A stretch of DNA of 64,000 nt from Metallyticus violacea. Its lineage: Eukaryota; Arthropoda; Insecta; Mantodea; Metallyticidae. The stretch covers positions 172,282,501-172,346,500 of the forward strand of contig CM060833.1 in NCBI GenBank assembly GCA_030762175.1, read 5' to 3'. Below, one piece after another: positions 24,501 through 36,745 of the stretch. The first letter of the stretch is position 1; the number at the start of each line of letters is the position of its first letter. Under the pieces are notes generated by a model. That model had not been told where the DNA came from. It saw only the letters and a program-made list of their open reading frames with translations, and made no database searches. A program made the translations under genes and the position numbers.

Positions 24501-25954
24501 CGTGAAATGAGCACCATGGTGCACACGCCTTGCGGTCAGTGATTAAATGGTTAGGTCCAGCCCTTGCCAGTGATGAAAGTGCGACTGTAATGGACCCAAA
24601 GCAGGACCAAGGTGTTTTCGAAGCCGTGTAAAGCGGTATGTACAGACAACCCTAAAGCGCTGTTCCCCGTCGAAAACATCTTCCCTCATTTCCCCTGTTT
24701 CTCTTTAAAGGGCAGTACCGAGTGGGAGCGGGTGGTTGTAGCTGTAGCCAGAGCTCGCTTTGTTCTGTCGGCACCCTCGCTGTAAGGGATGATAGTCACG
24801 TACCACACCCCTTCCGCTCACCCCCTTGGAATTAGCATCTAAATCTAAAACTTTCTATCCTCTCGTGAGGGTGGTGGACACCAAACTATAGCGAGTGCCC
24901 TGCCCTTGAATGTTTTAACGAGCCGTCCGCTGGACATAAGGGTATTCTGGCATGCACAGTTGCAAAATTAAACTCTGAAACGAAAAGTTTTACTTCTCCG
25001 AGAGTCCTTGTACGGTTGAAAAATCCATGAAATTTTTTTTCCAGTGGCAGATTACAATCCTAGCGTTAGTCATGCAAAGGGTTGAAACATGCAGTAAAAT
25101 GTTACCTCTATCCCCGGCACTGTGTAAATTTAATCTAGGTTGCAAAATTCCGTAACATGAAGTTTAACACATGTTATTGAGAGACGTAGTTATTTCATTT
25201 TATATACAATGTAAACAACATTTTCTTTTATATGTAATTATTAAATTAATTTTATATAAAATTTGTGCCTTTTGTTTAATTAGTGTTTTATATATAGTTT
25301 ACTCAATTAAAATACACAGGAATATGACAATAATGGCTCATGAATAATGAATAATGCATTACAATCAAAGTTTACTTCAGCAAGAATTTTGATATGTATA
25401 TACATCATTTGTGCAATGAAATTTGAAATGTTTAATATTGTCCGCATGAGCCTCTACACCTAAAGCGTTATATGGAATGGTTCTCATCAGATTTCTCACG
25501 TAATTAATTCAAATTCACAGTTCACGTCCGAGTTATCGTTTCATGTACTTCCTTTTTGTTTTATCCCTCAAAATGTACCAACGGGTTCTCCTTAAATCTG
25601 GGTTGTTTCCAGGTCACTCTTGAAACCTGTATTGCAGAAATGCCTTCCTTCATCTATTATTTATTTATTTCTAAAAATGTATAAAATATTAAGTAATTTA
25701 CTGTAGAGAGTCTAAGCCTATTTCTTGCGCACTTCTCTTTAAACAGAAACTTTCTGATGCACATCCAGATATTCTTCCAAAATGTCTGCATTAGCTGCAC
25801 CACTCAAAATTCTAAGTTTACCAACTCCCTTTTTTTATAATATCCAAGATTTGCAGTAGGTTTTACAGCCTACTTAATGCAGTCTTATGGTAGGCTTCCT
25901 TGTTTCTGCAACGCCTAATCCATATATATATATTTAGGTTATTTGAGTTATGGG
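21565..25954. other. No recognisable gene; some repeat-like islands
   Basis: An (AAAAT)n run lies at 22,971-22,995. A mobile-element-end-like word, acagggtgttgcgaaagg, is at 21,989-22,006. An exon-like start at 22,480 (good pyrimidine tract and AG, then SADENARLSPR) hits a stop after 11 codons. A GC-rich island at 24,470-24,960 may be an unclassified repeat. Confidence 0.5.
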
Positions 25955-26480
25955 CTGGTAGAGTGCGGCCGACAGAGAAGCCAATCGTCAATACCGCAAA
26001 CGCATGTGCAGTACTCTACTCTGTTTGAGTGAGGCTTTGTCAGCAAGTTCTTGTGCATTCATGTGTTACCCAGTATTTTCATTGTGTGCCAATTGTTGAC
26101 TATTTATATCATTATGTGAATAAAGTCTTGAACGAAGTTTTATGCACGATACATACACGAAAACGGATTCTTGCAGAGAAGTAATAAAACATCCTGGCAA
26201 TCGCAGTTCAGGTAGAAAAACAGTTCGCCACCTTGTTAAAAAGTTACGAGAGACATGGTCTTTCCATGACATGAAACATTTCTTAACCGCCATGTTCTTA
26301 TTGAGTAAAATTTGAAAAACAGAAGTATTCCCTACGCAGATGCTGGCAATGTATTGCTGCTGAGGGGCATCATTTTCAGCATCTCTTATAAAGCAGATTA
26401 GTGCTTATAATACTTTATTATTTTAGCTTTCAGTAAAAATAAAAATACTATGTGGCGGCGATTCTGTCTTTTTTTTTCGA
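25955..26480 (+). mobile_element. Internally deleted DDE transposon (copy 1)
   Basis: This is homologous along its length to 36,305-36,745. It keeps the 5' leader (ccgacagag, tgtgtgccaattgtt). The helix-turn-helix part of the transposase follows (KTDSCREVIK, then PGNRSSGRKTVRHLVKKLRE, about 26,155-26,250). After a gap comes the C-terminus LRRCWQCIAAEGHHFQHLL with its stop at 26,389-26,391. The catalytic DDE domain between them is missing. The 3' leader (gtaaaaataaaa, gattctgtct) is also shared. It can only have moved with a transposase supplied elsewhere. The helix-turn-helix resembles the DUF4817-type N-terminus of insect Tc/mariner-like elements. Confidence 0.7.
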
Positions 26481-28125
26481 TTGCGCTGTTGCACTTCCAC
26501 AGTAAGAAGTTGCGCTCATGTGGCCCGTACCTGAAATAAACTGACTGTCGATAAACGTTATGTCCTGGTCGTTGATGTCGGAAGACTGTAAAATGACTGC
26601 AGTTAATTTCCTTAGCAAGTTTACTATTTTACTTTAAATAGCCTTACGTGTAATGTCTAAAGACATTCTCTGCCTACAGGTATCCACATTGTCACACCAC
26701 AATGACTAATATAGAATGATGGAATTGCTCCTTTTAGAGACAAGGATGTTGTAATATACCTAAGAGATATACATACATGAAAATCACAAAATGTCTTATT
26801 AAACTCGTGCATGTTTAAGAGTAACTATTTTTCTCTATAGCGGTGTACTGTATGAAAACAAACAACAATAATGTGGTGATGTAATCATTATCTTAACTAC
26901 TATTCAAGAAAACATATATTACAAACAAAATCCCTGGAGCATTAATAAATTTTAAAAAATATAATAATCCAAGTTTTACAAGAAGAAATAAAACATTACA
27001 GATAAATTAAAACGTCGTAATTTATGTAAGTGCTTTTTCATTTACCCCATATTGCTTTTCAAGGGAATAAAACGAGAAAGACGATAAACAGTTAAAGAGA
27101 TCAATTGGATAAATGAAAATTGCTATAAAGGGAATGATGGCATTGCTGTTGGAAACAGACATTTTACATTATTAAACTAAGCAATGAACTTTCAAACATT
27201 ACGTCTTTGTACATAGGTAATCTTGCTATTATATCCTCTTTGACATAATACTTTAACAGAAAATACGGGAAAAGTTTTAAGAATGAAAGGAACTGAGAAA
27301 GGATTATAAAACAGTATGAATTAAAACTTTTCGCTAGATTTCTACTTATCTGAAAAAAATAGAATATTATCTGCCAGACTGTTGTCTCGTTCATTATCAT
27401 TGAAAAGTGTTGACACGAACTTTCTACAAACAAATTGATTTTGGGAGTCACTTTCGTGCCTTAAGGATAGGGAGATTCTTCTAACCATCTTATTGCTTGA
27501 CACTTGTCCGTTGTTCGTAGTCTTTCCTGATGTTGAAAGTTATTTGAAGGAGTAACTCAAGTTATGTTGCAAGAAAGCTACTCAAATAGCCCAGCTTTCC
27601 AGCTGGAGCCAGCAATATGATGATGGTGTAAATTAGTCCGACATTCGATAAGAGAGCATTTGGCGGAATGTGTGACGGAGAAAAAGAACTAAAAAAAAAC
27701 TAAAAATGAAGTCTACGTTACGCAGGTGGTTCTAACTCGGATCGATAGACGCAAAACGGGTAAACTAAGTAGGCTTTCAATCATTTGTTGAAGAAACTCT
27801 TATCTCTACATTTTCTCTCATTGTTTACGAAAATTGTTTAACTGTTCTTGCAATGAGAGCTACTTTAGCATTTTAAACATTTTAGTCATTTCTATTTATT
27901 CCATTTTCCCCATGCACTGTATGCAATCTTACGTTTCATAATGACATTTGCGCCTTTTACTTTCTTTATCAATGTTCTAATTTTATTATCTTAACAGTGT
28001 TCACGACAGTCTCAGATTAATAGGCTGTCATATGCCCCTCTGCAATACTGCCCTATATCAATGAAGTCTTAAGACGGAGAAGTCAAGGCTCACTGCGGAT
28101 TGTAGCGCCAAATGAGGAGTAGGAG
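26481..28125. other. No recognisable gene
   Basis: Very AT-rich. The sequence just before the next microsatellite (gcggattgtagcgcca, about 28,098-28,113) looks like the 3' end of a retroelement with a simple-repeat tail, but no body was found. Confidence 0.5.
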
Positions 28126-28188
28126 AGAAGAAGAACAAGAACAAGAAGAAGAAGAAGAAGAAGAAGAAGAAGAAGAAGAAGAAGAAGC
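28126..28188. repeat. (AAG)n microsatellite
   Basis: Imperfect at the left (agaagaacaagaac), then about fourteen perfect AAG units. Possibly the tail of a lost retroelement. Confidence 0.95.
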
Positions 28189-30160
28189 TATGTTTAGGCC
28201 AGGAAATTAGTGGCAATTATCTGTCTCAAAGATTTGACAAATTATTCACCCCTGGCTGGAATGACTAAAACATTGGAGATGTAAATCGGATCATAAGGCG
28301 AACAATTTTGCTATTAGTGTAGAAACCATTTACATTTGTAAGACTCTCCTTGCAGGAATGGCTTACTGCTGTAAAACTGTCATCATGGAAGCTTGCGTTT
28401 TTGACTACAAGCGCTGATTGGTTGTTTCTGAAAAACTTAGGAAATCATAATTTGGGGGAGATTAATTCCAATCTGCCTCTTTCTCTGTTAGGTAGTTTCA
28501 AACCATAGCTCCAATTATGACAGTCAGTGATTTTGAAAGTTAAGATTGACGCAGATAAGACATTTAAATTTAGCCTTGTACCATTTTCTTGTGTCATCAT
28601 TAGAAAGTATTCATTTGCAACTCAGTTCTTGTACTACGAAACAGATGACCATGCTCTCTACATAGTGAAGTTTTCCCTGTTATATTTATGACCAGTATGG
28701 GTCACTATTAAATATTCCTGCATTGTTCCCAGTACTCAAAAGTCTGATATATAAAATAATAATTTAACGCAGTCATATCATCTAAACATACAATTTATGT
28801 AATAATTGTTCTTTGTTCTCGTCCTAAAACATGTTATTTATTTTTAATTAAAGTAATATTAATAAAATACATAATAGAAAAAATGTATTTTATAATTATT
28901 TAATATATTCTAAAGGTTAGGGCTGCATGTTTGTGGAAATTTGATTAATAACTAAGCAGCTAATATGAATTTGCGAAATTGTTCGACAAAACTCTCAAAT
29001 TTAATAAAACAAATTAAGATTATTAATTTATTTACACCGGCTATGCTATATTACCTTTAGTACTACCAATATACGAGTATCGTACTTACAATAATGTTTC
29101 ACACAAAATAAGGTTGATCAATTGTAAAGTAAACATTTTATAAAATAATTTTCATTACTCTAACCACTAACCAAAATACTGACTGTTATGATGAACAAAA
29201 TAAAACTGCAAGAATAATTTTATAAATAATGTAAAATTATAAACATTTAGCTATGAGACAGCAAGATGTTAATTAAGAATGGTAGAAAGTTTTTGAATTG
29301 TGAAATGTTAAGCAGTTCCTGATATTGCAAGGCAAGGAATTCCAAAGACAAGCAAGAGAAATTGTGAAAGAGAAAGAATATGGAGTCGTGTCATGTAATT
29401 GTATCGTTAGGAAAGAGTTTCGAGCTTCTGGTGTGAAGATAGCTTATGAAACAAAAAGCTTGTGAAGGATCTGATAAATAGGTGAGAGAGTGGAAAGTTC
29501 TTCGTTCTTTAAGATCGAATCAGATAATAGTCGGAGAAATGGAGTGATATGCTCGAATCGACGAGTGTTGTAAATGTACCGAATGCAAATTGAGGTCAGT
29601 AAACAAAAAGTGACAGTAATATAAGTGAGACATCAAAAGTGTTTTACAAGAATTTTTTTCAGGGAAAACGGAAGGATTTTGCGAAGTCTTTTTATAGTTT
29701 ATTTTCTTGCATGTTTTACAATGTGAATATTCACTGTTTTTTACTAACTCAGTAAATGTGATTATATTATTGCCAATTTGTACTGGAGCACTACACTTTT
29801 TACCATGTGCTAATCATTACGTATAATGATACAAAAGATAGCAAAGTATTTCATTTTTGTCTCAAAAGTGTCGTTAAAATTAAACTAATATCACCAGCAT
29901 CTAAAATTAAATGACACATGCCCACTCACCTTAGAAGAAATACAGAGCTTTAGTTGTAAACCCAGTCCGCACATGCGATGTTTCGCATCTTGGTTACTAG
30001 ACATACAGTAACCGACGGCGCTCTTACTGCAGGTGCATGTTCATAGCCTTCGTGCCGATCTCACTACAGTAAATATTCCTAGTATAACACGTTTTTGCAT
30101 ATAAACATTATTTAAATATTAATCAGCCTAATATTTGAGTGTGGAATATGATCAGTATTT
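28189..30160. other. No recognisable gene
   Basis: Extremely AT-rich, with stops in all frames. Nothing identified on either strand. Confidence 0.6.
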
Positions 30161-30250
30161 TTCCTGATTTATTGCGTCCTTACAGAACTACAATTGTACA
30201 TAAATTTGAAACTAATGGTTTAGTGCAAAAGAAAAAAAAACACGAATGGA
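30161..30250 (+). pseudogene. Transposase N-terminal fragment (helix-turn-helix), dispersed repeat
   Basis: FPDLLRPYRTTIVHKFETNG resembles the second helix-turn-helix half of the Tc/mariner-like family with DUF4817-type ends. The DNA matches 63,881-63,975 and, less well, 44,791-44,860 (shared words cagaactacaat, cataaatttgaa, cagtgcaaaa or tagtgcaaaa). Downstream sequence is too decayed to read. Confidence 0.5.
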
Positions 30251-31411
30251 AACGTAAATATAAATTGTAATACACGAAAAATTAAAGAAATCAGTGAAAG
30301 TTTTTATGGTTTCGACACGTTAAAAATCATAAACATTATGGAAACGAACTTAATCGGAGTGTCGTTTTATCCACACAACGTTTTTTAGTCAAAAATACGG
30401 ATGACATTATTAGCGTCTTTTGTAAGATACAAACGTTTTATTAAGCGGGTTTGAAACATGGCTGATGCAGATTCAGTAGTCAAAACACAAAGCTCATAAC
30501 TTTAATCCTCAAATTTGTAAGTTTATGAGGATTAATGTAAAATAATTGTAAATACATTTACCTGTAAAATGATCAGAATCAAAATCAGATAGAGATGCAA
30601 TGTAATTATGCACACATTTATCGACATAAAAGGAATTAACCATGCATTGTAAGATTGTCAGTAACAGTCTACCAATAATAATGAGCAAAATATGTGTGGA
30701 GAAATTATGTGCTAGGTATTAGTGCTAGCAATAAACATTATAGGATAATAATGCAGTACACAGTTTGTTTAGATGAACATATACTAATGATGCAAGTATA
30801 ATAGTTTAGCAAAGCCTGTATTTTAAAAATAGTAGATCGAATAGCTACACTTTTCAACTTGCTTGTGTTGGTAAGTGTGGGATTCTACTTAAGCTTGAAG
30901 GTATCCAATAAAAATAACGGATCCCATATCGCATACTGAACTAACCTAGAAGATAACATTTCAATTAGAAACATTCGCTTTTTGATAGCGCAGTATTAGC
31001 TATTGAAAGTAATATCTTTAATGTAAAATAAACAAAATGAAAATGTATTTCCCGCATCTCTACGAAATAGTTTGCAAATGTCCAGAAAATATCTGACCTA
31101 ACACATATTTATTTAGTTACAAATAATTTCAGGGATATCATTTTGTGCTGTCCTCATTGATAGTTATACATATTAATTTGCACCCGAAACATAGGCACTG
31201 TTTATGATGGGTGGTGTTACTGATATAAAGTTGCATTATTCATGAGTATAGGGAGTAGGTAAAACTGAATTCAAAATCAAAATGCATATTACATCAGGTA
31301 CACAGTTTTAGTATTTCTATTATGTAATAAATGTATACGCTGCAAGAATTTTATAACAAATGAATAAAGCTGGTATAAACCTTTTTTTCAATAGACATAA
31401 CAAATGCCAGT
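30251..31411. other. No recognisable gene
   Basis: AT-rich. Possible continuation of the decayed transposon for a few hundred bases, otherwise nothing. Confidence 0.5.

Positions 31412-31462
<51 letters not shown>
31412..31462. repeat. (TAA)n microsatellite
   Basis: About sixteen TAA units. Overlapping short frames at 31,516-31,788 to its right look like chance. Confidence 0.95.
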
Positions 31463-31989
31463 TGAATAAAGGAAAACAAGCTCATAAGCTAAAGAATACA
31501 ATAAAAACAAGTGTTTTAAAAATTACAAGAAGAAAAAGGAACTACTATGAGTTGTTGGATTGCAACTTTTCTATGAAACGTGGCGGGAAATTCACGGTCC
31601 TTGTATTGCCGGCAAGAGTTTGCTGCACTAGAACAACGTTCTTGCTCGTGTGGGATCCACCTGCCTATTTTGAATTTATTCCGGCATCTGCTTACGCAGT
31701 TATCCGTTACATATTTATTACTCTCTTTATGCATGTTATTCTGCATTGTGGATTTGTCACCTTTTCTTTAAATAAGGTTATCTGTTAATAATAATGGCCC
31801 ACTTGAGCTTTATCTCTGGAGGCCATTTCCTTTTAAGCGAACAGATATGTGTAAAACATATTTTAATGTTTTTCTATTGAATGAACTGCATGCAAAGAAA
31901 CATTACATATATACAAACATATACACATATTTATATGAGTCCAGCTTTGCAGGAGAACGAATGAGTGAGGATTGGTGCATCCGTTATGC

Positions 31990-32290
31990 ACTTTAGTGCA
32001 TCCATTTATGAAATATTGCTACAGGACCAGTCGCTCGAAAATGTTGCTTCACAATAATTTGAAACCGTTTTAACTTAAGTATTTCGTATATACATTTAGA
32101 AGATTCTAGACGACAAGAGAGATTTAGGAAGCTTTTCAAGGCGGTATGTAGTGTTCGATTCTTATCTTTAATACTTCCCGTTTCACGAAATTTACTAACC
32201 AAATTATGAATCTGATCACCTTGAAATAATACGAGGGCATCCGTACGAAAACATGATTAATAAATAAAGCTCGTTGAAGAGCTTTAATCT
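31990..32290 (-). pseudogene. Tc/mariner-like transposase N-terminus
   Basis: On the minus strand QIHNLVSKFRETGSIKDKNR (about 32,155-32,214) matches the conserved IxxLVxKFRETGSVxDKxR segment of insect transposases with a DUF4817-type helix-turn-helix. FLNLSRRLESSKCIYEILKL follows in the position of SLRRLSQxSGxSxxSxxxxLK. The preceding helix (MFSYG, about 32,240) is frameshifted, and the frame ends at 31,993 before the DDE domain. The same family as the deleted elements at 26.2 and 36.5 kb, but in the opposite orientation and a different branch. Confidence 0.65.
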
Positions 32291-33886
32291 GCTTTAATCC
32301 CAGTACTTGGAATTGTTCAAGAGCGAATTACGTCTTTTGACGTAAGTAAAATTCGTGTTGAGGTATTAATAGAAACTCTAGTTCGATTGTCAAAATAACT
32401 GTACTTGTTATTTTCCTTGTCGGCTGTACACAAGTGACTAACAAATGGGTGCATATTACATTTTATAGTTGTTACAGAAGGGCTTCCCCCCACGCCAAGG
32501 CAACCTCTTGCTGGAGTTCAGCCATGCTCTCTCTTCCTGGATAACAGTTGCTAAAACTAGGAGCAAATTAAAAGGGTTCTGCTTAAGCAGAAAACTGCCT
32601 AGAAAATAAAAGAAATTAGGAATTTATTTTAAATTTAATCTAAACAAACATTAATGGGAGTCGGGTATTCGTGTCTTAGTAGTGTTAAATTAGCTAAGTT
32701 TATGTCCCTAACGTGGCAGAACCATTAGAACTACACAATTGAAATTTAGGCAGCTTATTTTGACAAACTTTTTCTGTACAGTAAAGCATAATTATCAAGA
32801 AACAAGGATTATATATGTATTTTGAAGACTATTATTTATTAAACGTTTATAAGACAAGTCTCTAATTCATAAGAAATGAAGCTTTCTTAATAATTCTGCT
32901 TCAGTAACTTTGTTTTTATGTATAAAACACTGAAAATTTCAAGGCAATTGATTTTCTCTATAGGTTAATGCATGCAGTAAATGTAGTTTTGAGGAAACTG
33001 CTATCAAAGAAAAAACTCGCACATAACTCCAACCCGGAACCTAATGTATATCTGCGTCATAACCAGGGCTCTTTTCAAACTGTTTATGTCAAAATAACCA
33101 ACAGGAAAAAAAAATATTATTGTAGATTATAATTAAAATGAGAACCATCGTCTAGCTAAATCGGTTCCAAAGCTATGCAATTTTGAAATGGAATGATGTC
33201 AAAATCAGAAAAAAATTTCCATACGGATGCATTTTCAAATATTAAAAAAAACTACTATCACATATCACAATAAAATATAAAATAATTCGGAATATTATCG
33301 TATTTTTTTGGAAAATGACGACTTGTTTTCCAACTCTCCTTAAAAGCTTAAGTCAAAAGAGATAGAGGTATGTAAGCAGAAATAACAAAAATCCTTCAAA
33401 TATATGCATAGACACACTTCAAGTTACAATACTAACAGATATGTGACTTTTAATGGGCCTTGCAATTGTGACGTATTCTTATCTTTTCAAAGTTCTTTTT
33501 GTGAGGTTTTTGCCTATCGACTATCTTCAGTTTATCACTTTGTAAATAGGCGTAATTCAAATGATTACGAAATTAAAATGCGGCTAATTATACCATAAAC
33601 CTACAAGGATGGTTAAGTTAGCTTAGGCAGAAGCTCGTGAACATTTAAGAACCGTCCTCTCCAGATTTTCCTCGTTCTCGTCACTAGCAAATATCGGTGA
33701 GGCAGCCTAAACTTTCAGAAAAGAGTATTTCCCAATTTCTCATTTCATCTCGTGTATCATTAGTATCAGCGGTTACAGCGGTTAAAATAGGCATTAAGCA
33801 CTGTTCACATTTCTGAAAGTTGCTGGAAGAAGGACTTTTCCGACCTCTGCGAACCCCAGCTCCCTGACATGAAGGTTTTGTTTCAG
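32291..33886. other. No recognisable gene before the first exon
   Basis: AT-rich. From about 33,800 the frame of the following exon stays open leftwards (CWKKDFSDLCEPQLPDM), so that exon may begin up to about 85 bp earlier than annotated. Confidence 0.5.
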
Positions 33887-33921
33887 TTTGAGAATAGTCT
33901 GCGGTCGCCGATAGAGATCAG
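33887..33921 (+). CDS. Candidate exon 1 of an unidentified split gene
   Basis: The 35-nt segment lies between ttttgtttcag and gtgagtatg, both close to consensus splice borders. Only one frame is open (FENSLRSPIEI plus two bases), and it needs a following exon in phase 2, which exon 2 provides 103 bp later. The frame also continues upstream without a stop through MKVLFQ and CWKKDFSDLCEPQLPD. The true 5' border could therefore be about 33,802-33,887, for example after ctgaaag at 33,816-33,822. I do not recognise the protein. No domain is visible in so short a piece. Strength comes from agreement of splice signals and phase across the chain, not from homology. Confidence 0.5.
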
Positions 33922-34024
33922 GTGAGTATGCACGGTGTCCCAGTAGTTCAGAGCGGTTGATAGTATTATTATATATTTGTGTATAATGATGGTTTCTTAT
34001 AATTTTGTTCCTTTTTGCTTTCAG

Positions 34025-34113
34025 AGCTTGTGTTGAGGACCCTGTTTCAGACTCTACTGTATCACAACGGAAAATTGTTCTGAAAAAAAGAAAATTGTCC
34101 TTGATTGAACCTG
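34025..34113 (+). CDS. Candidate exon 2 of the same gene
   Basis: The 89-nt segment is preceded by a pyrimidine tract ending tttttgctttcag and followed by gtaatttt. Joined to exon 1 it reads IRACVEDPVSDSTVSQRKIV and then a basic stretch, LKKRKLSLIEP, which could be a nuclear localisation signal. The two other frames contain stops, so the open frame is exactly the one exon 1 predicts. It ends one base into a codon (phase 1). The exon at 41,336 and the short one at 34,310 both start in that phase. Function unknown. Confidence 0.55.
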
Positions 34114-34309
34114 GTAATTTTAAAATTAAATTTGAATAGAAATTACCTGTTATTTTTGCCTCTCTCTTCTAATATTCAATCAGAATCACCCTTGTCCATT
34201 CCAAAAATCTGACACCACTATATTTCCTGCTGATGGTGTATTCCAATTTTTTACAGATTGGAGATCTCTTATGTTTACATTTCTTACTTTTTTGTTTTTG
34301 TTTTTTTAG

Positions 34310-34365
34310 ATAAGAATAATAATGCTGGACCAATCACTCATCCATTACCGCAAATCTCTCGATAA
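34310..34365 (+). CDS. Possible alternative last exon
   Basis: After a very T-rich tract ending tttttttag the sequence continues the frame of exon 2 for 18 codons (DKNNNAGPITHPLPQISR) and then stops with TAA at 34,363. A polyadenylation signal is not obvious nearby; the variant attaaa occurs near 34,555. Because the exon at 41,336 fits the same phase, this could be an alternative end of the transcript or a chance match. Confidence 0.25.
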
Positions 34366-36304
34366 ATTTTTGTCCATCCGAAAATAGTTTAAGATGTTTT
34401 CAAATGTTGGCCTTCTAGCATTTTTATTACGTTTAGCATTTGAGATACGCGCCTTTCATTTAATTTTTTCTGTTCTAATTCTTTAGTTTAATATGTTACG
34501 ATAAGAGATGTCTGTTTGCTGTTATACATGCCAACAGCTACTTATCTATCTAATATTAAACATGTATTTTGTTTTCTTCTCTTGTGACCAGAGCTGATCA
34601 AATGAGCTTTCAATCTCGCTGGAATTTGGTGGCCTGACTTCCCTACTTTCGCTACCGCAAGAAGGTCCTATAGTATGTCGGAGTGGAGAAAGGGTAAAAA
34701 ATGGTAGCTTACGAGAACGCCTTTGACTCGAGAATTACTCATTCTCATTAGCAGCAAAGTCCGATCACAAATATGAAAATGCCCATATTGACTGAGAAAC
34801 GATGTTTTCGTCGCTGTATGTAAGTTTGCTTCCTGTATGGTAATATGTACAGTATGCTTTGGTCGCTCGTGTACTGGCAGGGAGAATTCTCCTGTCGCCT
34901 CGTTAGTGAGAGGCCGCTCTCGATATAAGAGATTCTCGTAGCAGCACTCCTGCACATCCGCTCATGCTTACTATAATGAAAAACTCATAGAATCTTCTGC
35001 TACATTTAAATTCAAAACACAATCTTTTTACTATATCCTAAGACAGTCCATTTCATCAAATTTGCTGACATATCTTGGCAAATTTCGGAAGGAGACACTC
35101 CCTTTTGTTGCAGGTATTTAATGTTTTGTTCTTTGTCCCAAACACTCCATTTTCCTAGTGAGTCAACCTTCCCTTATCATCTCAACAATGCAACAATTTA
35201 CGTGGTTTAAAACTGAGGACGTGGCGTTTCTTGTATCGTTAAATAAATATTTTAGAGAAAATAGTGATTGGTCACATGTAGAGCTTGAATTTTAACTTGC
35301 GTAAACCAAATCTTTAAGATATATGGGCAGTTCCAAAAAGTTCAATGTAATATATAATTTTCATAGCTAATTGATGTGATAATAGATTATGACAATAAAA
35401 CATGTCAGCTCTTTCAGAGCTTTGGTCTGTGTCGAGGCATCTTATACAAATCTTTGATATCGGCATGGAGCGCGAATACACTTCCTAAATACATCTGTTG
35501 AAACATCATTTCAGATAAAGGCAATATGGCCCTAAAGCCGGTAAAAGGCTCCCAAAGGGGAATATCGAAGACGGCACTCTTAATGCCAGTGACGGGTGTT
35601 ATCCGGCTCACCGCAACGGGTCGATTACAGCAAATGAATTCGCTACTCGTTTCTCTACTTTTTTCTCCCCTCCCTCCAGGGAGGAAATTACGGTCCAAGA
35701 GGAAAAGTTTCCAATCTGAAACAGTGGCTTTGAATAAGCTACCCACTCGCCATTAGCAATTAGATTACTTTCCATAGATCTGCACCTGTCCCAGTAGGAT
35801 TCTAATTTACTTGCTAGTCTGATCCCTCTGGAAGCTTCTGCAATTTGTACTACTTACAAAAGCGGAAAGTTTCGCTCAGGAAGGAGCACAAGGGCTTTGT
35901 CAGAGGTGCCCTCATCTTGACGTCACGTGCACGCCTCGGGTTTTGACTCTCCCATTTGTTTTACTTAGGATGTGAGTGCAAAGTAATGATAGGGGCTGTA
36001 TGAACCTTGCCGCTAGGTGACGCTGCAATCTCAGAACTTTCTTTTCGTGTTAAAGTTCAATCGGTAACTAAGCACTCATTACAAATATAAATTTTCGAAA
36101 TTTATAGACGACTCTCCAACGATTAATAAACAAATGTACGTTTCATTTATATGCGTTAGGATTATAAAAGTATAACACCTTGAAATATTTCCGAACAAGT
36201 AACAAGATAGTCAAGCTAAACGAAATCGAACAAATATCAAAGTTATTTATATAGCTATACAAAATATACTAATGTTTTAGCTTATATAGAAGTTTGAGTT
36301 AGAA
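34366..36304. other. Presumed intron; no recognisable gene
   Basis: Two GC-richer islands (34,600-34,960 and 35,410-35,760) hold overlapping 95- to 110-codon frames on both strands that match nothing known. They look like unclassified repeats. At 36,010 the word gccgctaggtgacgctgc resembles a common insect repeat motif. Confidence 0.45.
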
Positions 36305-36745
36305 GCCGACAGAGTGCGCTGCGTACTAGGAGAAGCTAAACAAGTCATTGTGTGCTAATTGTTCATTGTTAGTTATTTCACTAAATATAAATTTAATATT
36401 GAACGGATTTTTATCTAAGATACGTATGTGAAAACGGATTCTTGCACAGTAGTGATAAAACGATGCGCAAGAAAATGTCCTGGCAATCGTGTTCTAGATA
36501 GACAAAATTTTCGCCATCTTGTTAAAAAATTACAGAAAAGTTAAATTAAATATAGTAATTTCCTACACAAACCCCGACAATGTATTGCCGCTAAGAGGCA
36601 TCATTTTCAGTATCTGTTATAACACACGTTAGTGGTTATTGTTATCAGTTTTAAGCATAGTATTATTTTATGTTTTCGGTAAAAATAAAATGGGCAGTGA
36701 TTCTATCTCCCTTTTTTTGGTTGCAACGGTGCTCAGGCGTCTTCC
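36305..36745 (+). mobile_element. Internally deleted DDE transposon (copy 2)
   Basis: Counterpart of the element at 25,955. Shared features in order are ccgacagagtgcg, a tgtgtgctaattgtt leader, the helix-turn-helix remnant (KTDSC, CPGNRV, RHLVKKL, about 36,428-36,540) and the C-terminus QCIAAKRHHFQYLL with stop at 36,620-36,622. The gtaaaaataaaa and gattctatct 3' leader follows. The deletion joins nearly the same points as in copy 1, about 45 bp tighter. It sits in the presumed intron between exons 2 and 3 of the host gene, in the same orientation. Confidence 0.7.

Noticed and set aside
35414..35756. 110- and 76-codon frames on opposite strands in a GC-rich island
   Set aside because: Neither has motifs or splice borders; the island is more likely a repeat.
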